DNA from: Streptomyces sp. NBC_01268 | Lineage (GTDB): Bacteria; Actinomycetota; Actinomycetes; Streptomycetales; Streptomycetaceae | DNA length: 64,000 nt | Direction of reading: 5' to 3' | Assembly: GCF_036240795.1 (NCBI RefSeq) | Contig: NZ_CP108454.1 | Span: 3,658,001-3,722,000, forward strand | Part shown: positions 1 through 8,325 of the stretch, in pieces | How positions within the stretch are numbered: position 1 is the first letter of the stretch | Layout: each line of letters begins with the position of its first letter | Translations under genes and position numbers: made by a program | Notes under the pieces: model-generated | What the model was told of the DNA's origin: nothing | What the model saw: the letters and a program-made list of their open reading frames with translations, nothing else | Databases searched by the model: none

Positions 1-143
1 CCCGCGGCGGCGGCCAGCAGCGAGCCGACGGCCACGCCGACGCGGCGCAGCGCGTACTGGTCGGTGTGGTCGACCCAGCTCGTACCGAAGAAACGGATCT
101 CCTCGGGCTGCGGTCCTGCGGGGGTGCGGTTCTCGTCGCTCAC
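1..143 (-). CDS. N-terminal fragment of an unidentified protein (runs off the window start)
   Basis: Reading leftward from a GTG at 143 there is an open frame of 47 codons that continues beyond base 1. It begins VSDENRTPAGPQPEEIRF and passes through FFGTSWVDHTDQYALRR into an Ala/Val/Leu-rich stretch, which could be the start of a first membrane helix. The codon pattern is strongly GC3-biased like its neighbours, so I take it as real. The family cannot be named from so short a piece. It does not overlap the SH3b gene, which ends about 95 bases away. Confidence 0.55.
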   Translation of the reverse strand, partial: MSDENRTPAGPQPEEIRFFGTSWVDHTDQYALRRVGVAVGSLLAAAA

Positions 144-239
144 GGGATCGATTATCCCCGGTGGGCGACGAGAACCGGTGAGGCCTTACGCCCCTGACGG
201 CCCCGGGAAAGCCCCGAGCCCGGCCCCGAAAGAGCGGGA

Positions 240-515
240 CTAGCCGCAGCGGCGGGCCACGTAGCCGTCGCTGCCGGTGTGGACGTACGCGTCGGACGCG
301 TACTCGCCCGGCGCGATGTTGTCCCAGATGTTGGTGGTGCCGTACGGGCCGCTGACCCAGGTGCCCGGCATCTGGCAGTAGATCGCCACCGTGCTGCCCA
401 CCGCGAGCGAGCGGACGATCGGATACTGGGTGCCCGGGCCCGAACGGACGTTGAGCCGGGTGCCCGGGGCGACCGAGTAGCGGGTGGTGGCCGTCGTGGC
501 CGATTCGGTGCTCAT
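240..515 (-). CDS. small SH3b-domain protein
   Basis: A 91-residue protein made almost entirely of one bacterial SH3 (SH3b) fold. The hallmark LNVRSGPGTQYPIV sits at about residues 21-34, followed by a second strand set ending in a Cys-containing C-terminus. Two Cys (in IYCQMPG and VARRCG) could form a disulfide. SH3b domains generally bind peptidoglycan or act as targeting modules for wall enzymes. No signal peptide or catalytic domain is visible, so this is a stand-alone module. It diverges from the kinase gene across about 150 bases. The ATG start at 515 is the only good one. Confidence 0.8.
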   Translation of the reverse strand: MSTESATTATTRYSVAPGTRLNVRSGPGTQYPIVRSLAVGSTVAIYCQMPGTWVSGPYGTTNIWDNIAPGEYASDAYVHTGSDGYVARRCG

Positions 516-669
516 CGCAAACTCCCCGTTGACGCGAAAGCGCTCCGCCGAGATTCACTCTCCGCGACGCGCAGGCTAGCAAGCCCCACCGACTTCGGCC
601 CCACCATCGACTAGGCTCCGTGCGTCGCGCACGCGCGCGATTCGGACGGGCAACCCACGGGGGTCGGCG

Positions 670-2802
670 ATGCCGCCGTTGCGCAGTACCGGTGCGGACC
701 GGGAAGCGGAAGGTCCCGAGTACGCGGGCGAGTACCGGCTCCAGGCCTGTCTCGGCGCCGGTGGCATGGGCGTGGTCCATCTCGCCACCTCCGCCTCCGG
801 GCTGCGGCTCGCGGTCAAGGTGGTGCACGCACAGTACGCGGAGGACCCCGAGTTCAGGGCGCGTTTCCGCCAGGAGGTCGCCGCCGCGCGGCGGGTCAGC
901 GGCGCGTTCACCGCGCCCGTCGTGGACGCCGACCCCGACGCCGTGCGCCCCTGGATGGCGACCCTCTACGTGCCCGGGCCCACGCTCGCCGACCAGGTGA
1001 AGCGGAGCGGCCCGCTGTCCCCCGCCGAGCTGCGGCGCCTGACGGCCGGGCTCGCCGAGGCGCTGCGCGACATCCACCGGGCCGGGGTGGTGCACCGGGA
1101 CCTGAAGCCGAGCAACGTCCTGCTCACCGACACCGGGCCCAAGGTCATCGACTTCGGGATCTCGCGGCCGGTCGACAGCGATCTGCACACCGAGACCGGG
1201 AAGCTGATCGGCTCGCCGCCGTTCATGGCGCCCGAGCAGTTCCAGCGTCCCCGGGAGGTCGGACCCGCCGCGGACGTCTTCGCCCTCGGCTCGGTGCTCG
1301 TGCACGCGGCGACCGGACACGGGCCGTTCGACTCGGACAGCCCGTACATCGTGGCGTACCAGGTCGTCCACGACGAGCCCGACCTGACCGGCGTCCCCGA
1401 GGAGCTCGCGCCGCTGGTGGCCCGCTGCCTCGCCAAGGACCCGGCCGAGCGGCCCAGCCCCGCCGAGGTCATGACGGCGCTCAAGCCCCCCTCGTACGAC
1501 GCCACCGCCTTCATACCGGCCCAGCGCCGCGCCGTCGCCGCACCACCCCTGCCGTCCGGCCCGGCCCCCTCCTGGGACGCCGCGACACCCGTACGGGTCC
1601 CCGCTCCCCCGCGCCGCCGGCGCAGGCGACTGCCGGTCGCCCTCGGGGCCGCCCTGCTGCTCGCCGCGGGCGGCACCGTCGCCGCGCTGTCGCAGGGCGA
1701 ACCGGCCGCGCCCCGGCACCCGGCCGAGGCCGCCCAGGCCTTCGACGGCTGGCAGACCGTCCTGTGGAAGGGCGCCGACCCCTCCGCGCCGTCCTGCACC
1801 CACAGCGCCGGCGCCCTGTACTGCGCGGGCCGCGGGGTCGCCGCCGCCCGGCTCGACCCCGCCACCGGCAAGGTCGCCTGGTCGCGGCCCGGCCCGGCCG
1901 ACATGATCGGCCCGCGGGCCCCGGCACCGCTCGTCGGCGGCCCGCTCGCCGCCGCCACCGCCACCGGCGAACTGCGCACCTACGCGCCCGGCGACGGCAC
2001 CCCGGGCTGGCACCGCAAGGCCGCCGCCCGCCCCGAACGGTTCACCGCGGCCGGCGACGCCCTGGTGCTCTCCGACGGCAGCCCCACCCTGCGCGGCCTC
2101 GACGGCGCCTCCGGACGGGAGCTGTGGCACCGCACCCTGCCCGGCCACAGCTTCCCCGTACCGGGTCCGTACGACGCCGCCACCGGTCTGCTCACCGTCT
2201 CCGAGACGCTCACCGACGGCGGCCACACCCGCGTCAGCGTCGTCCGGCCGCGCACCGGCGAGGTCGTCTGGCAGAAGCGGCTGACCGGCGTGCTCACCCC
2301 GGTCGGCACCGCCCCCGGCGGCACCGTCGTCCTGCTCTCCACCGACCGGGCCGGGCGCACCGACGCCCTGGTCCGCTACGAACCCGCCCACCAGGCCGTA
2401 CGGCGGGTGCCCCTGGAGTACGTCTTCAACGAGCCGTTCCTCGTCCTGCACGGCGACGTCGCCTACCTGCTGACCCCCGCCGGGCGGCTCACCGCCGTCG
2501 ACACCTCCGCCGCGCGCGGGCGGGTGCTGTGGGAGCTGGAGACGGGCACCTCCAACGTCTCCCCGCCCGTCGTCGACGCCGACGGACGCCGGCTGTACCT
2601 GTCCTCGTCCGACGGGCGGCTGCTCGCCGTCGACACCGTGCGCGGCGCGCTGCTCGGCACGACCGGGCCCCGGCTGCGGAACGGGCGGCTCACCTACGCG
2701 CCGTCCGTCCCGGCGCCGGTCCCCGTCGGCGGCCGGGTCTTCGGGACGGCGCCCGACGGGTCGGTCTTCGCGGTCGACGCGAAGGACCCGGGCGCGTGGT
2801 GA
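670..2802 (+). CDS. membrane Ser/Thr protein kinase with extracytoplasmic PQQ/beta-propeller domain
   Basis: A 710-residue PknB-type (Hanks) kinase. The kinase domain spans about residues 20-275, with a Gly-rich loop GAGGMG, Lys50 in LAVKVV, the catalytic loop HRDLKPSN (Asp144), DFG at 161-163 and the APE-type motif MAPEQ. A Pro-rich linker and an Arg block (315-320) precede a single transmembrane helix at about 321-340. Residues 360-710 carry repeated PQQ-like motifs (e.g. LDPATGKVAWSRPGP, VDADGRRLYLSSSDG) expected to fold as an extracytoplasmic beta-propeller sensor. This domain order is common in Streptomyces, and the ligand and targets are unknown. A weak promoter-like pair (CGACTT at 590, TAGGCT at 612, 16-bp spacer) lies upstream. 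A strong terminator follows. Confidence 0.9.
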   Translation: MPPLRSTGADREAEGPEYAGEYRLQACLGAGGMGVVHLATSASGLRLAVKVVHAQYAEDPEFRARFRQEVAAARRVSGAFTAPVVDADPDAVRPWMATLYVPGPTLADQVKRSGPLSPAELRRLTAGLAEALRDIHRAGVVHRDLKPSNVLLTDTGPKVIDFGISRPVDSDLHTETGKLIGSPPFMAPEQFQRPREVGPAADVFALGSVLVHAATGHGPFDSDSPYIVAYQVVHDEPDLTGVPEELAPLVARCLAKDPAERPSPAEVMTALKPPSYDATAFIPAQRRAVAAPPLPSGPAPSWDAATPVRVPAPPRRRRRRLPVALGAALLLAAGGTVAALSQGEPAAPRHPAEAAQAFDGWQTVLWKGADPSAPSCTHSAGALYCAGRGVAAARLDPATGKVAWSRPGPADMIGPRAPAPLVGGPLAAATATGELRTYAPGDGTPGWHRKAAARPERFTAAGDALVLSDGSPTLRGLDGASGRELWHRTLPGHSFPVPGPYDAATGLLTVSETLTDGGHTRVSVVRPRTGEVVWQKRLTGVLTPVGTAPGGTVVLLSTDRAGRTDALVRYEPAHQAVRRVPLEYVFNEPFLVLHGDVAYLLTPAGRLTAVDTSAARGRVLWELETGTSNVSPPVVDADGRRLYLSSSDGRLLAVDTVRGALLGTTGPRLRNGRLTYAPSVPAPVPVGGRVFGTAPDGSVFAVDAKDPGAW

Positions 2803-2836
2803 CGCGCGCCCACGGGGCGTACGGCCTCACATGACG

Positions 2837-2867
2837 GAAGGGCGGGACCCCTCGGGTCCCGCCCTTC
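2837..2867. terminator. bidirectional hairpin terminator between kinase and ilvD
   Basis: A perfect 13-bp GC-rich stem (2837-2849 with 2855-2867) has a loop of a few bases, extendable by a C-G closing pair. It lies between two convergent genes, the kinase ending at 2802 and ilvD ending at 2881, so it can serve both strands. There is no U-tract, as is usual for Streptomyces terminators. Confidence 0.8.
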
Positions 2868-2880
2868 CTCACGTGGTCGT

Positions 2881-4734
2881 TCAGCCCAGCTTCGACACGT
2901 CCCGGACCGCGCCCTTGTCCGCGCTCGTCGCCATCGCCGCGTACGCCCGCAGCGCCGCCGTGACCTTGCGCTCGCGGTTCTTCGGCGCGTACACGCCGTT
3001 CATCGCCTCGCGGCGGGCGGCCAGCGTGGCCTCGTCGACGAGCAGGTCGATCGAGCGGCCCGGGATGTCGATGCGGATCCGGTCGCCGTCCTCGACGAGG
3101 GCGATCGTGCCGCCCGAGGCCGCCTCCGGGGAGGCGTGGCCGATGGACAGGCCCGAGGTGCCGCCGGAGAAGCGCCCGTCCGTCACCAGGGCGCAGGTCT
3201 TGCCCAGGCCGCGGCCCTTGAGGAAGGAGGTCGGGTAGAGCATCTCCTGCATGCCGGGGCCGCCCTTGGGGCCCTCGTAGCGGATGACGACGACGTCGCC
3301 GTCCTTGACCTGCTTGTTGAGGATCTTCTCGACGGCCTCCTCCTGCGACTCGCAGACGACCGCCGGGCCCTCGAAGGTCCAGATCGACTCGTCGACGCCG
3401 GCCGTCTTCACGACGCAGCCGTCGACGGCGATGTTGCCGCGCAGCACGGCCAGGCCGCCGTCCTTCGAGTACGCGTGGGCCGCGTCGCGGATGCAGCCGG
3501 CGGCCGCGTCCAGGTCGAGGGTGTCCCAGCGCTCGGACTGCGAGAAGGCCTCGGCGGAGCGCACGCAGCCGGGGGCCGCGTGGAACAGCTCGACGGCCTC
3601 CTCGGAGGCGGAGCCGCCGCGGACGTCCCAGGTGTCCAGCCACTCCTTGATGGAGCGGGAGTGGACCGAGTGGACGTCCTCGTCGAGCAGCCCGGCGCGG
3701 TACAGCTCGCCCAGGATCGCGGGGATGCCGCCGGCGCGGTGCACGTCCTCCATGTAGTACGTGCCGCCCGGGGCGACGTTCGGGGCGACCTTGGCCAGGC
3801 AGGGCACCCGGCGCGAGACCTCGTTCATGTCGCTCAGGCCGTACTCCAGCTCGGCCTCCTGGGCGGCGGCGAGCAGGTGCAGGATCGTGTTGGTGGAGCC
3901 GCCCATGGCGATGTCGAGGGCCATGGCGTTCCCGAAGGCCGCGCGGGTGGCGATGTTGCGCGGAAGGACCGACGCGTCGTCCTCGTCGTAGTAGCGACGG
4001 GTGATGTCGACGACCGTGCGGGCCGCGTTCTCGTAGAGGGCGCGGCGGGCGGTGTGGGTGGCGAGGACGGAGCCGTTGCCGGGGAGGGAGAGGCCGATGG
4101 CCTCGGTCAGGCAGTTCATCGAGTTGGCGGTGAACATGCCGGAACAGGACCCGCAGGTCGGGCAGGCGTTCTCCTCGATGCGGAGGATGTCCTCGTCGGA
4201 GACCTTGTCGTTGACGGCCTCGGAGATCGCGTCGACCAGGTCGAGGGTGCGGACCGTGCCGTCCACGAGGGTGGCCCGGCCGGACTCCATGGGGCCGCCG
4301 GAGACGAAGACCGTCGGGATGTTGAGGCGCAGGGCGGCCATCAGCATGCCCGGGGTGATCTTGTCGCAGTTGGAGATGCAGATCAGGGCGTCGGCGCAGT
4401 GCGCCTCGACCATGTACTCCACGCTGTCGGCGATCAGGTCGCGGGAGGGCAGGCTGTAGAGCATGCCGCCGTGGCCCATGGCGATGCCGTCGTCGACGGC
4501 GATCGTGTTGAACTCGCGGGCGATGCCACCGGCGGCGGTGATGGCTTCGGAGACGATCCGGCCGACCGGCTGGAGGTGGGTGTGGCCGGGGACGAACTCG
4601 GTGAACGAGTTGGCCACGGCGATGATCGGCTTCCGGCCGATGTCGGCGCCCGGTACACCGGAGGCGCGCATAAGGGCGCGGGCGCCCGCCATGTTGCGTC
4701 CGTGGGTGACTGTGCGGGACCTCAGCTCGGGCAT
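2881..4734 (-). CDS. ilvD: dihydroxy-acid dehydratase
   Basis: IlvD (617 residues) dehydrates 2,3-dihydroxy-isovalerate and 2,3-dihydroxy-3-methylvalerate to the 2-keto acids in branched-chain amino acid and pantothenate precursor synthesis. The Fe-S ligand region is visible as CISNCDK and [14 protein letters not shown], and the start [19 protein letters not shown] is typical of the family. The length is that of the E. coli-like class (about 616). The start ATG at 4734 has a GGAGGAG ribosome site 8 bases upstream. It is transcribed alone toward the terminator at 2837-2867. Its product, 2-ketoisovalerate, feeds the panC pathway encoded later in the window. Confidence 0.97.
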   Translation of the reverse strand: MPELRSRTVTHGRNMAGARALMRASGVPGADIGRKPIIAVANSFTEFVPGHTHLQPVGRIVSEAITAAGGIAREFNTIAVDDGIAMGHGGMLYSLPSRDLIADSVEYMVEAHCADALICISNCDKITPGMLMAALRLNIPTVFVSGGPMESGRATLVDGTVRTLDLVDAISEAVNDKVSDEDILRIEENACPTCGSCSGMFTANSMNCLTEAIGLSLPGNGSVLATHTARRALYENAARTVVDITRRYYDEDDASVLPRNIATRAAFGNAMALDIAMGGSTNTILHLLAAAQEAELEYGLSDMNEVSRRVPCLAKVAPNVAPGGTYYMEDVHRAGGIPAILGELYRAGLLDEDVHSVHSRSIKEWLDTWDVRGGSASEEAVELFHAAPGCVRSAEAFSQSERWDTLDLDAAAGCIRDAAHAYSKDGGLAVLRGNIAVDGCVVKTAGVDESIWTFEGPAVVCESQEEAVEKILNKQVKDGDVVVIRYEGPKGGPGMQEMLYPTSFLKGRGLGKTCALVTDGRFSGGTSGLSIGHASPEAASGGTIALVEDGDRIRIDIPGRSIDLLVDEATLAARREAMNGVYAPKNRERKVTAALRAYAAMATSADKGAVRDVSKLG

Positions 4735-4894
4735 CGTCGCTCGCTCCTCCGGTGACGGGTGTGCTTGCAGTCGAGCGTACGCTTCGACTCCAGGATCTGG
4801 ACACGGGGTCCGCTATCCGAGACAGGTGTTCAGTCCTCGAACCAGGTGGGGCCGGGACCGGGCCGGACCGTGGGGGCCTCGCGGGGCACCCGGG

Positions 4895-5506
4895 TCACGC
4901 CTGCGTCAGATAGCGCTGGAGCGTCGGGGCCACCTGGGCCACGATCTCCTCCGGGTCCGCCGAGGCCAGCGGCTCGACCTGGATCACGTACCGCAGGATC
5001 GCGATCCCGATCATGTGCGAGGCCGCCAGCTCCGCCCGCAGCTTCGGGTCCGGCACGTCCAGGTCGGCGGCGATCCGCTCCAGGAGCCGCCGCAGCACGA
5101 AGCCGCGCAGCACCTTCGCCGCGGCCTCGTGGGTCAGCGCGGAGCGCACTACGGCGAGCAGCGGGGCGCGGGTCGCCGGGTTCTCCCACACCGAGAGGAA
5201 GAAGCGGGCGAGCCGCTCGCCGATCGCCTCGCGCGGGCCGCCGACGATCAGCGGGATCGCCGTCGCCGGCTCGAAGGAGACCTCGATCGCCGCCGCGAAG
5301 ACCTCGTCCTTCGTACCGAAGTAGTGGTGCACGAGCGCCGGATCGACCCCCGCCTCCTTGGCGATCCCGCGCACCGAGGTCTTGTCGTAGCCGCGCTCGG
5401 CGAACTGGGTCCGTGCCGCTTCCAGGATCCGCTCGCGCGCGCCCGGCGCGGAGTCGGCGGAGGTACGGGACGGGCGGCCGCGCCGCCGGGGCGACGGCTC
5501 GGTCAC
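4895..5506 (-). CDS. TetR-family transcriptional regulator
   Basis: A 203-residue TetR regulator. After a basic N-terminus ([10 protein letters not shown]), the helix-turn-helix lies at about residues 25-70 ([20 protein letters not shown], then [20 protein letters not shown]). The C-terminal ligand domain is variable. The GTG start at 5506 overlaps the TGA of the upstream isomerase gene in a 4-bp GTGA, so the pair is translationally coupled and the regulator may control its own operon. The effector is unknown. A longer reading of this frame, extending to 6202, is only a shadow of the isomerase gene. Confidence 0.88.
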   Translation of the reverse strand: MTEPSPRRRGRPSRTSADSAPGARERILEAARTQFAERGYDKTSVRGIAKEAGVDPALVHHYFGTKDEVFAAAIEVSFEPATAIPLIVGGPREAIGERLARFFLSVWENPATRAPLLAVVRSALTHEAAAKVLRGFVLRRLLERIAADLDVPDPKLRAELAASHMIGIAILRYVIQVEPLASADPEEIVAQVAPTLQRYLTQA

Positions 5507-6333
5507 GGGCCGGGGGCCTTGCCGCTCCGGGCGGCGGCCAGGTGGAGCCGGGTGAAGGCCAGGGCCTCGGCGAGGTCGGCCTCCCGTTCGGCGGAGGACA
5601 TCGCGCGGCGGGTGTTGACCTCGATGACGACGTGCCCGTCGTAGCCGCCGCGCGCCAGGCCCTCCAGGAGCTCCGCGCACGGCTGGGTGCCGCGGCCCGG
5701 CACCAGGTGCTCGTCCTTGGCGGACCCGCGCCCGTCGGCGAGGTGGACGTGGCCCAGCCGGTCGCCCATGCGGTCGACCATGGCGAGGGCGTCGGTGCGG
5801 GCGGTCGCCGTGTGCGAGAGGTCGACGGTGAAGTGCCGGTAGTCGTCCTTGGTGACGTCCCACTCGGGGGCGTACGCGAGCATCTCGCGGTCCTTGTACC
5901 GCCACGGGTACATGTTCTCGACGGCGAAGCGGACGTCCGTCTCGTCGGCCATGCGCCAGATGCCGGTCACGAAGTCGCGCGCGTACTGGCGCTGCCAGCG
6001 GAACGGAGGGTGGACGACGACCGTCGAGGCGCCCAGCTTCTCCGCGGCGGCGCGGGCGCGCTGCAGCTTGACCCACGGGTCGGTGGACCAGACCCGCTGG
6101 GTGATCAGCAGACACGGCGCGTGGACGGCGAGGATCGGGACCTGGTGATAGTCCGACAGACGGCGCAGCGCCTCGATGTCCTGGCTGACCGGATCGGTCC
6201 ACACCATGACCTCGACCCCGTCGTAACCGAGGCGCGCGGCGACCTCGAAGGCCGTCGCCGTCGACTCCGGATACACCGAGGCCGTCGACAGGGCGACCTT
6301 CGCATCCGGGATGCGCACCGCTGGTTCTGCCAC
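5503..6333 (-). CDS. sugar phosphate isomerase/epimerase family TIM-barrel protein
   Basis: A 276-residue protein of the xylose isomerase-like (AP endonuclease 2) TIM-barrel superfamily. Typical strand ends with metal or substrate ligands are visible: [54 protein letters not shown] and HVVIEVNTR. These supply the conserved His, Glu and Asp residues of a divalent-metal site. The substrate is not known. The GTG start at 6333 gives the family N-terminus, and an internal GTG at 6318 is possible. It forms a coupled pair with the TetR gene downstream. A hairpin separates it from the Ppx gene. Confidence 0.85.
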   Translation of the reverse strand: MAEPAVRIPDAKVALSTASVYPESTATAFEVAARLGYDGVEVMVWTDPVSQDIEALRRLSDYHQVPILAVHAPCLLITQRVWSTDPWVKLQRARAAAEKLGASTVVVHPPFRWQRQYARDFVTGIWRMADETDVRFAVENMYPWRYKDREMLAYAPEWDVTKDDYRHFTVDLSHTATARTDALAMVDRMGDRLGHVHLADGRGSAKDEHLVPGRGTQPCAELLEGLARGGYDGHVVIEVNTRRAMSSAEREADLAEALAFTRLHLAAARSGKAPGP

Positions 6334-6362
6334 GGAGACAGGGTACGGGGCAGGCCGCGGGG

Positions 6363-6390
6363 CCGGGGGGTGGTTCCGGTCACCCCCCGG
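6363..6390 (-). terminator. GC-rich hairpin after the Ppx/GppA gene
   Basis: A perfect 10-bp stem of C/G runs (6363-6372 with 6381-6390) has an 8-base loop. It lies 30 bases past the Ppx/GppA stop and before the isomerase start, both on the minus strand. It probably ends or attenuates transcription between the two genes. Confidence 0.65.
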
Positions 6391-6418
6391 GGGCGGGGCC
6401 CCTCGCCCGCCCGCGGCC

Positions 6419-7354
6419 CTACAGCTCGTCCGGCAGGTGGTCCAGGCGGCGCAGGATCACGCCCTCGCGCAGCGCCCAGGGGCAGATCTCCAGCTCCTCG
6501 ACGCCGAACAGGTCCATCGCGCCCTCGGCGACCAGGGCGCCCGCCAGGAGCTGGGCGGCCCGCCCCTCGGAGACGCCGGGGAGGGCGGAGCGGTCGCCGA
6601 CGGTCATGGCGGCCAGGCGCGGCACCCACTCCTCCAGGGCCTTGCGGGACAGCGTGCGCTGCACGTACAGGCCGAAGCCCGAGCCGGGGGCGCCGGCGAT
6701 CCGGGCCAGCTGCTTGAAGGTCTTCGAGGTGGCGACCACGTGGTCGGGGCGGCCGAAGCGGCTGAACTCGCCGACCGTGCGGGCGATCTGCGCCCGGACA
6801 TGGCGGCGCAGCGCCTTCACGTCGGCCGTGTCCGGCGGGTCGCCCGGCAGCCAGCCCGAGGTGAGGCGGCCCGCGCCGAGCGGCAGGGAGACCGCCGTGT
6901 CCGGCTCCTCGTCGATGCCGAAGGCGACCTCCAGCGAGCCGCCGCCGATGTCCAGGAGGAACAGCTTGCCGGCGGACCAGCCGAACCAGCGGCGGGCCGC
7001 CAGGAAGGTCAGCCGGGCCTCCTCCTCGCCGGTGAGGACCTGGAGCGCGATCCCGGTCTCCGCCTCGACGCGGGCGAGGACGTCGTCGGCGTTGCTGGCC
7101 TCGCGCACCGCCGAGGTCGCGAACGGCAGCACCTCCTCGCAGCCCTTGTCCTCCGCCGCCTGGAGCGCGTCGCGGACGGTGGCGATGAGCCGCTCGACCC
7201 CCGCGTCCGCGATGGCGCCGCGCTCGTCGAGGAGCTCGGCCAGGCGCAGCTCCGCCTTGTGGGAGTGGGCGGGCAGCGGGCGGGCGCCGGGGTGGGCGTC
7301 CACCACCAGCAGGTGCACTGTGTTCGAACCGACGTCGAGGACTCCGAGTCTCAT
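6419..7354 (-). CDS. Ppx/GppA phosphatase family protein
   Basis: A 311-residue member of the exopolyphosphatase/guanosine pentaphosphatase family (ASKHA fold). The phosphate-1 motif is [19 protein letters not shown] at the very N-terminus. The second phosphate motif [14 protein letters not shown] lies at about residues 131-144, and the core [15 protein letters not shown] lies between them. The length (about 310) is that of the short actinobacterial Ppx forms lacking a C-terminal HD domain. It hydrolyses polyphosphate ends or (p)ppGpp-type phosphates, and which is not decidable here. The ATG at 7354 is chosen because it begins the conserved motif. A 16-residue longer reading from 7402 has no family support and would overlap the divergent gene. 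Confidence 0.9.
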   Translation of the reverse strand: MRLGVLDVGSNTVHLLVVDAHPGARPLPAHSHKAELRLAELLDERGAIADAGVERLIATVRDALQAAEDKGCEEVLPFATSAVREASNADDVLARVEAETGIALQVLTGEEEARLTFLAARRWFGWSAGKLFLLDIGGGSLEVAFGIDEEPDTAVSLPLGAGRLTSGWLPGDPPDTADVKALRRHVRAQIARTVGEFSRFGRPDHVVATSKTFKQLARIAGAPGSGFGLYVQRTLSRKALEEWVPRLAAMTVGDRSALPGVSEGRAAQLLAGALVAEGAMDLFGVEELEICPWALREGVILRRLDHLPDEL

Positions 7355-7395
7355 GGACGGAACGCTACTGCGCGCACCCGCATACGCTTGTCGTT

Positions 7396-8307
7396 GTGCC
7401 AAAGACGAAAAAGGCGAAGCCGGGCAAAGACAGCACCGGGGACCACGCCAGCCGGGGCGACGACGCCGTGAAGTCGGCCAGGACCGCGCACGCGGCCAAG
7501 GCCGTGAAAGCCGTGAAGGCCGGGAAGTCCGGCAAGAAGGGCGCCGAGGACGACGAGCCCGACGAGAAGGGCCTCGACTTCCCGCGCGCCTGGGTGGAGT
7601 TTGCCGACCCGGACGACGAGGAGCAGGTCTACCGCTGCGACCTGACCTGGCTCACCTCCCGCTGGACCTGCATCTTCGGCAACGGCTGCCAGGGCATCCA
7701 GGAAGGCCGGGCGGACGACGGCTGCTGCACGCTCGGCGCGCACTTCTCCGACGAGGACGACGAGAAGCGGGTCGCGGGGTACGTGGACCGGCTGACGCCC
7801 GAGCTGTGGCAGTTCCACGACGTCGGCGCGGAGACGGGCTGGGTGCAGCTCGACGAGGACGGCGACCGGCAGACCCGCCGCTGGCAGGGGTCCTGCATCT
7901 TCCAGAACCGTCCCGGCTTCGCCGGCGGCGCCGGCTGCTCGCTGCACATCCTGGCCGTCAAGGAGGGCCGGGAGCCGCTGGAGACCAAGCCGGACGTGTG
8001 CTGGCAGCTGCCGGTGCGGCGGACGTACGACTGGATCGACCGTCCCGACGACACCAAGGTCCTCCAGGTGTCGATCGGCGAGTACGACCGGCGCGGCTGG
8101 GGCCCCGGCGGCCACGACCTGCACTGGTACTGCACGACGGCCAGCTCCGCGCACGTCGGTGGCGAGCCGGTCTACGTCTCGTACCGGCCCGAGCTCGTCG
8201 AGATGATGGGCGAGGCGGCGTACGAGGTCCTCGTCGGCCTGTGCGAGGCGCGGCTGGCCTCCCAGCTGCCGCTGGTGGCGCCGCACCCCGCCGACCCGGT
8301 CGGCTAG
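7396..8307 (+). CDS. conserved Cys-rich protein of unknown function with Lys-rich N-terminus
   Basis: 303 residues. Residues 1-60 are a disordered Lys/Ala/Asp-rich tail containing [15 protein letters not shown]. The body has an unusual Cys pattern: Cys81, Cys92, Cys98 and a Cys110-Cys111 pair, with further Cys in [21 protein letters not shown] and YWYCTT-like positions. Such spacing suggests bound metal or an Fe-S cluster, reminiscent of the YkgJ/UPF0153 type, but I cannot assign the family. It diverges from Ppx with 41 bases between starts. TACGCT (7383-7388) lies 7 bases before the GTG start, so the transcript may be leaderless. No function is proposed. Confidence 0.8.
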   Translation: MPKTKKAKPGKDSTGDHASRGDDAVKSARTAHAAKAVKAVKAGKSGKKGAEDDEPDEKGLDFPRAWVEFADPDDEEQVYRCDLTWLTSRWTCIFGNGCQGIQEGRADDGCCTLGAHFSDEDDEKRVAGYVDRLTPELWQFHDVGAETGWVQLDEDGDRQTRRWQGSCIFQNRPGFAGGAGCSLHILAVKEGREPLETKPDVCWQLPVRRTYDWIDRPDDTKVLQVSIGEYDRRGWGPGGHDLHWYCTTASSAHVGGEPVYVSYRPELVEMMGEAAYEVLVGLCEARLASQLPLVAPHPADPVG

Positions 8308-8325
8308 CGCCCGGACGGGCGCCGC

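Noticed and set aside
2690..4804. A 704-codon minus-strand frame overlapping ilvD in another frame
   Set aside because: ilvD in the other frame has all family motifs; this one is Arg/Pro/His-rich noise.
4895..6202. A 435-codon reading that would fuse the TetR regulator to an upstream extension
   Set aside because: The extension is the wrong frame of the isomerase gene; the GTG at 5506 with a GTGA overlap is the natural start.
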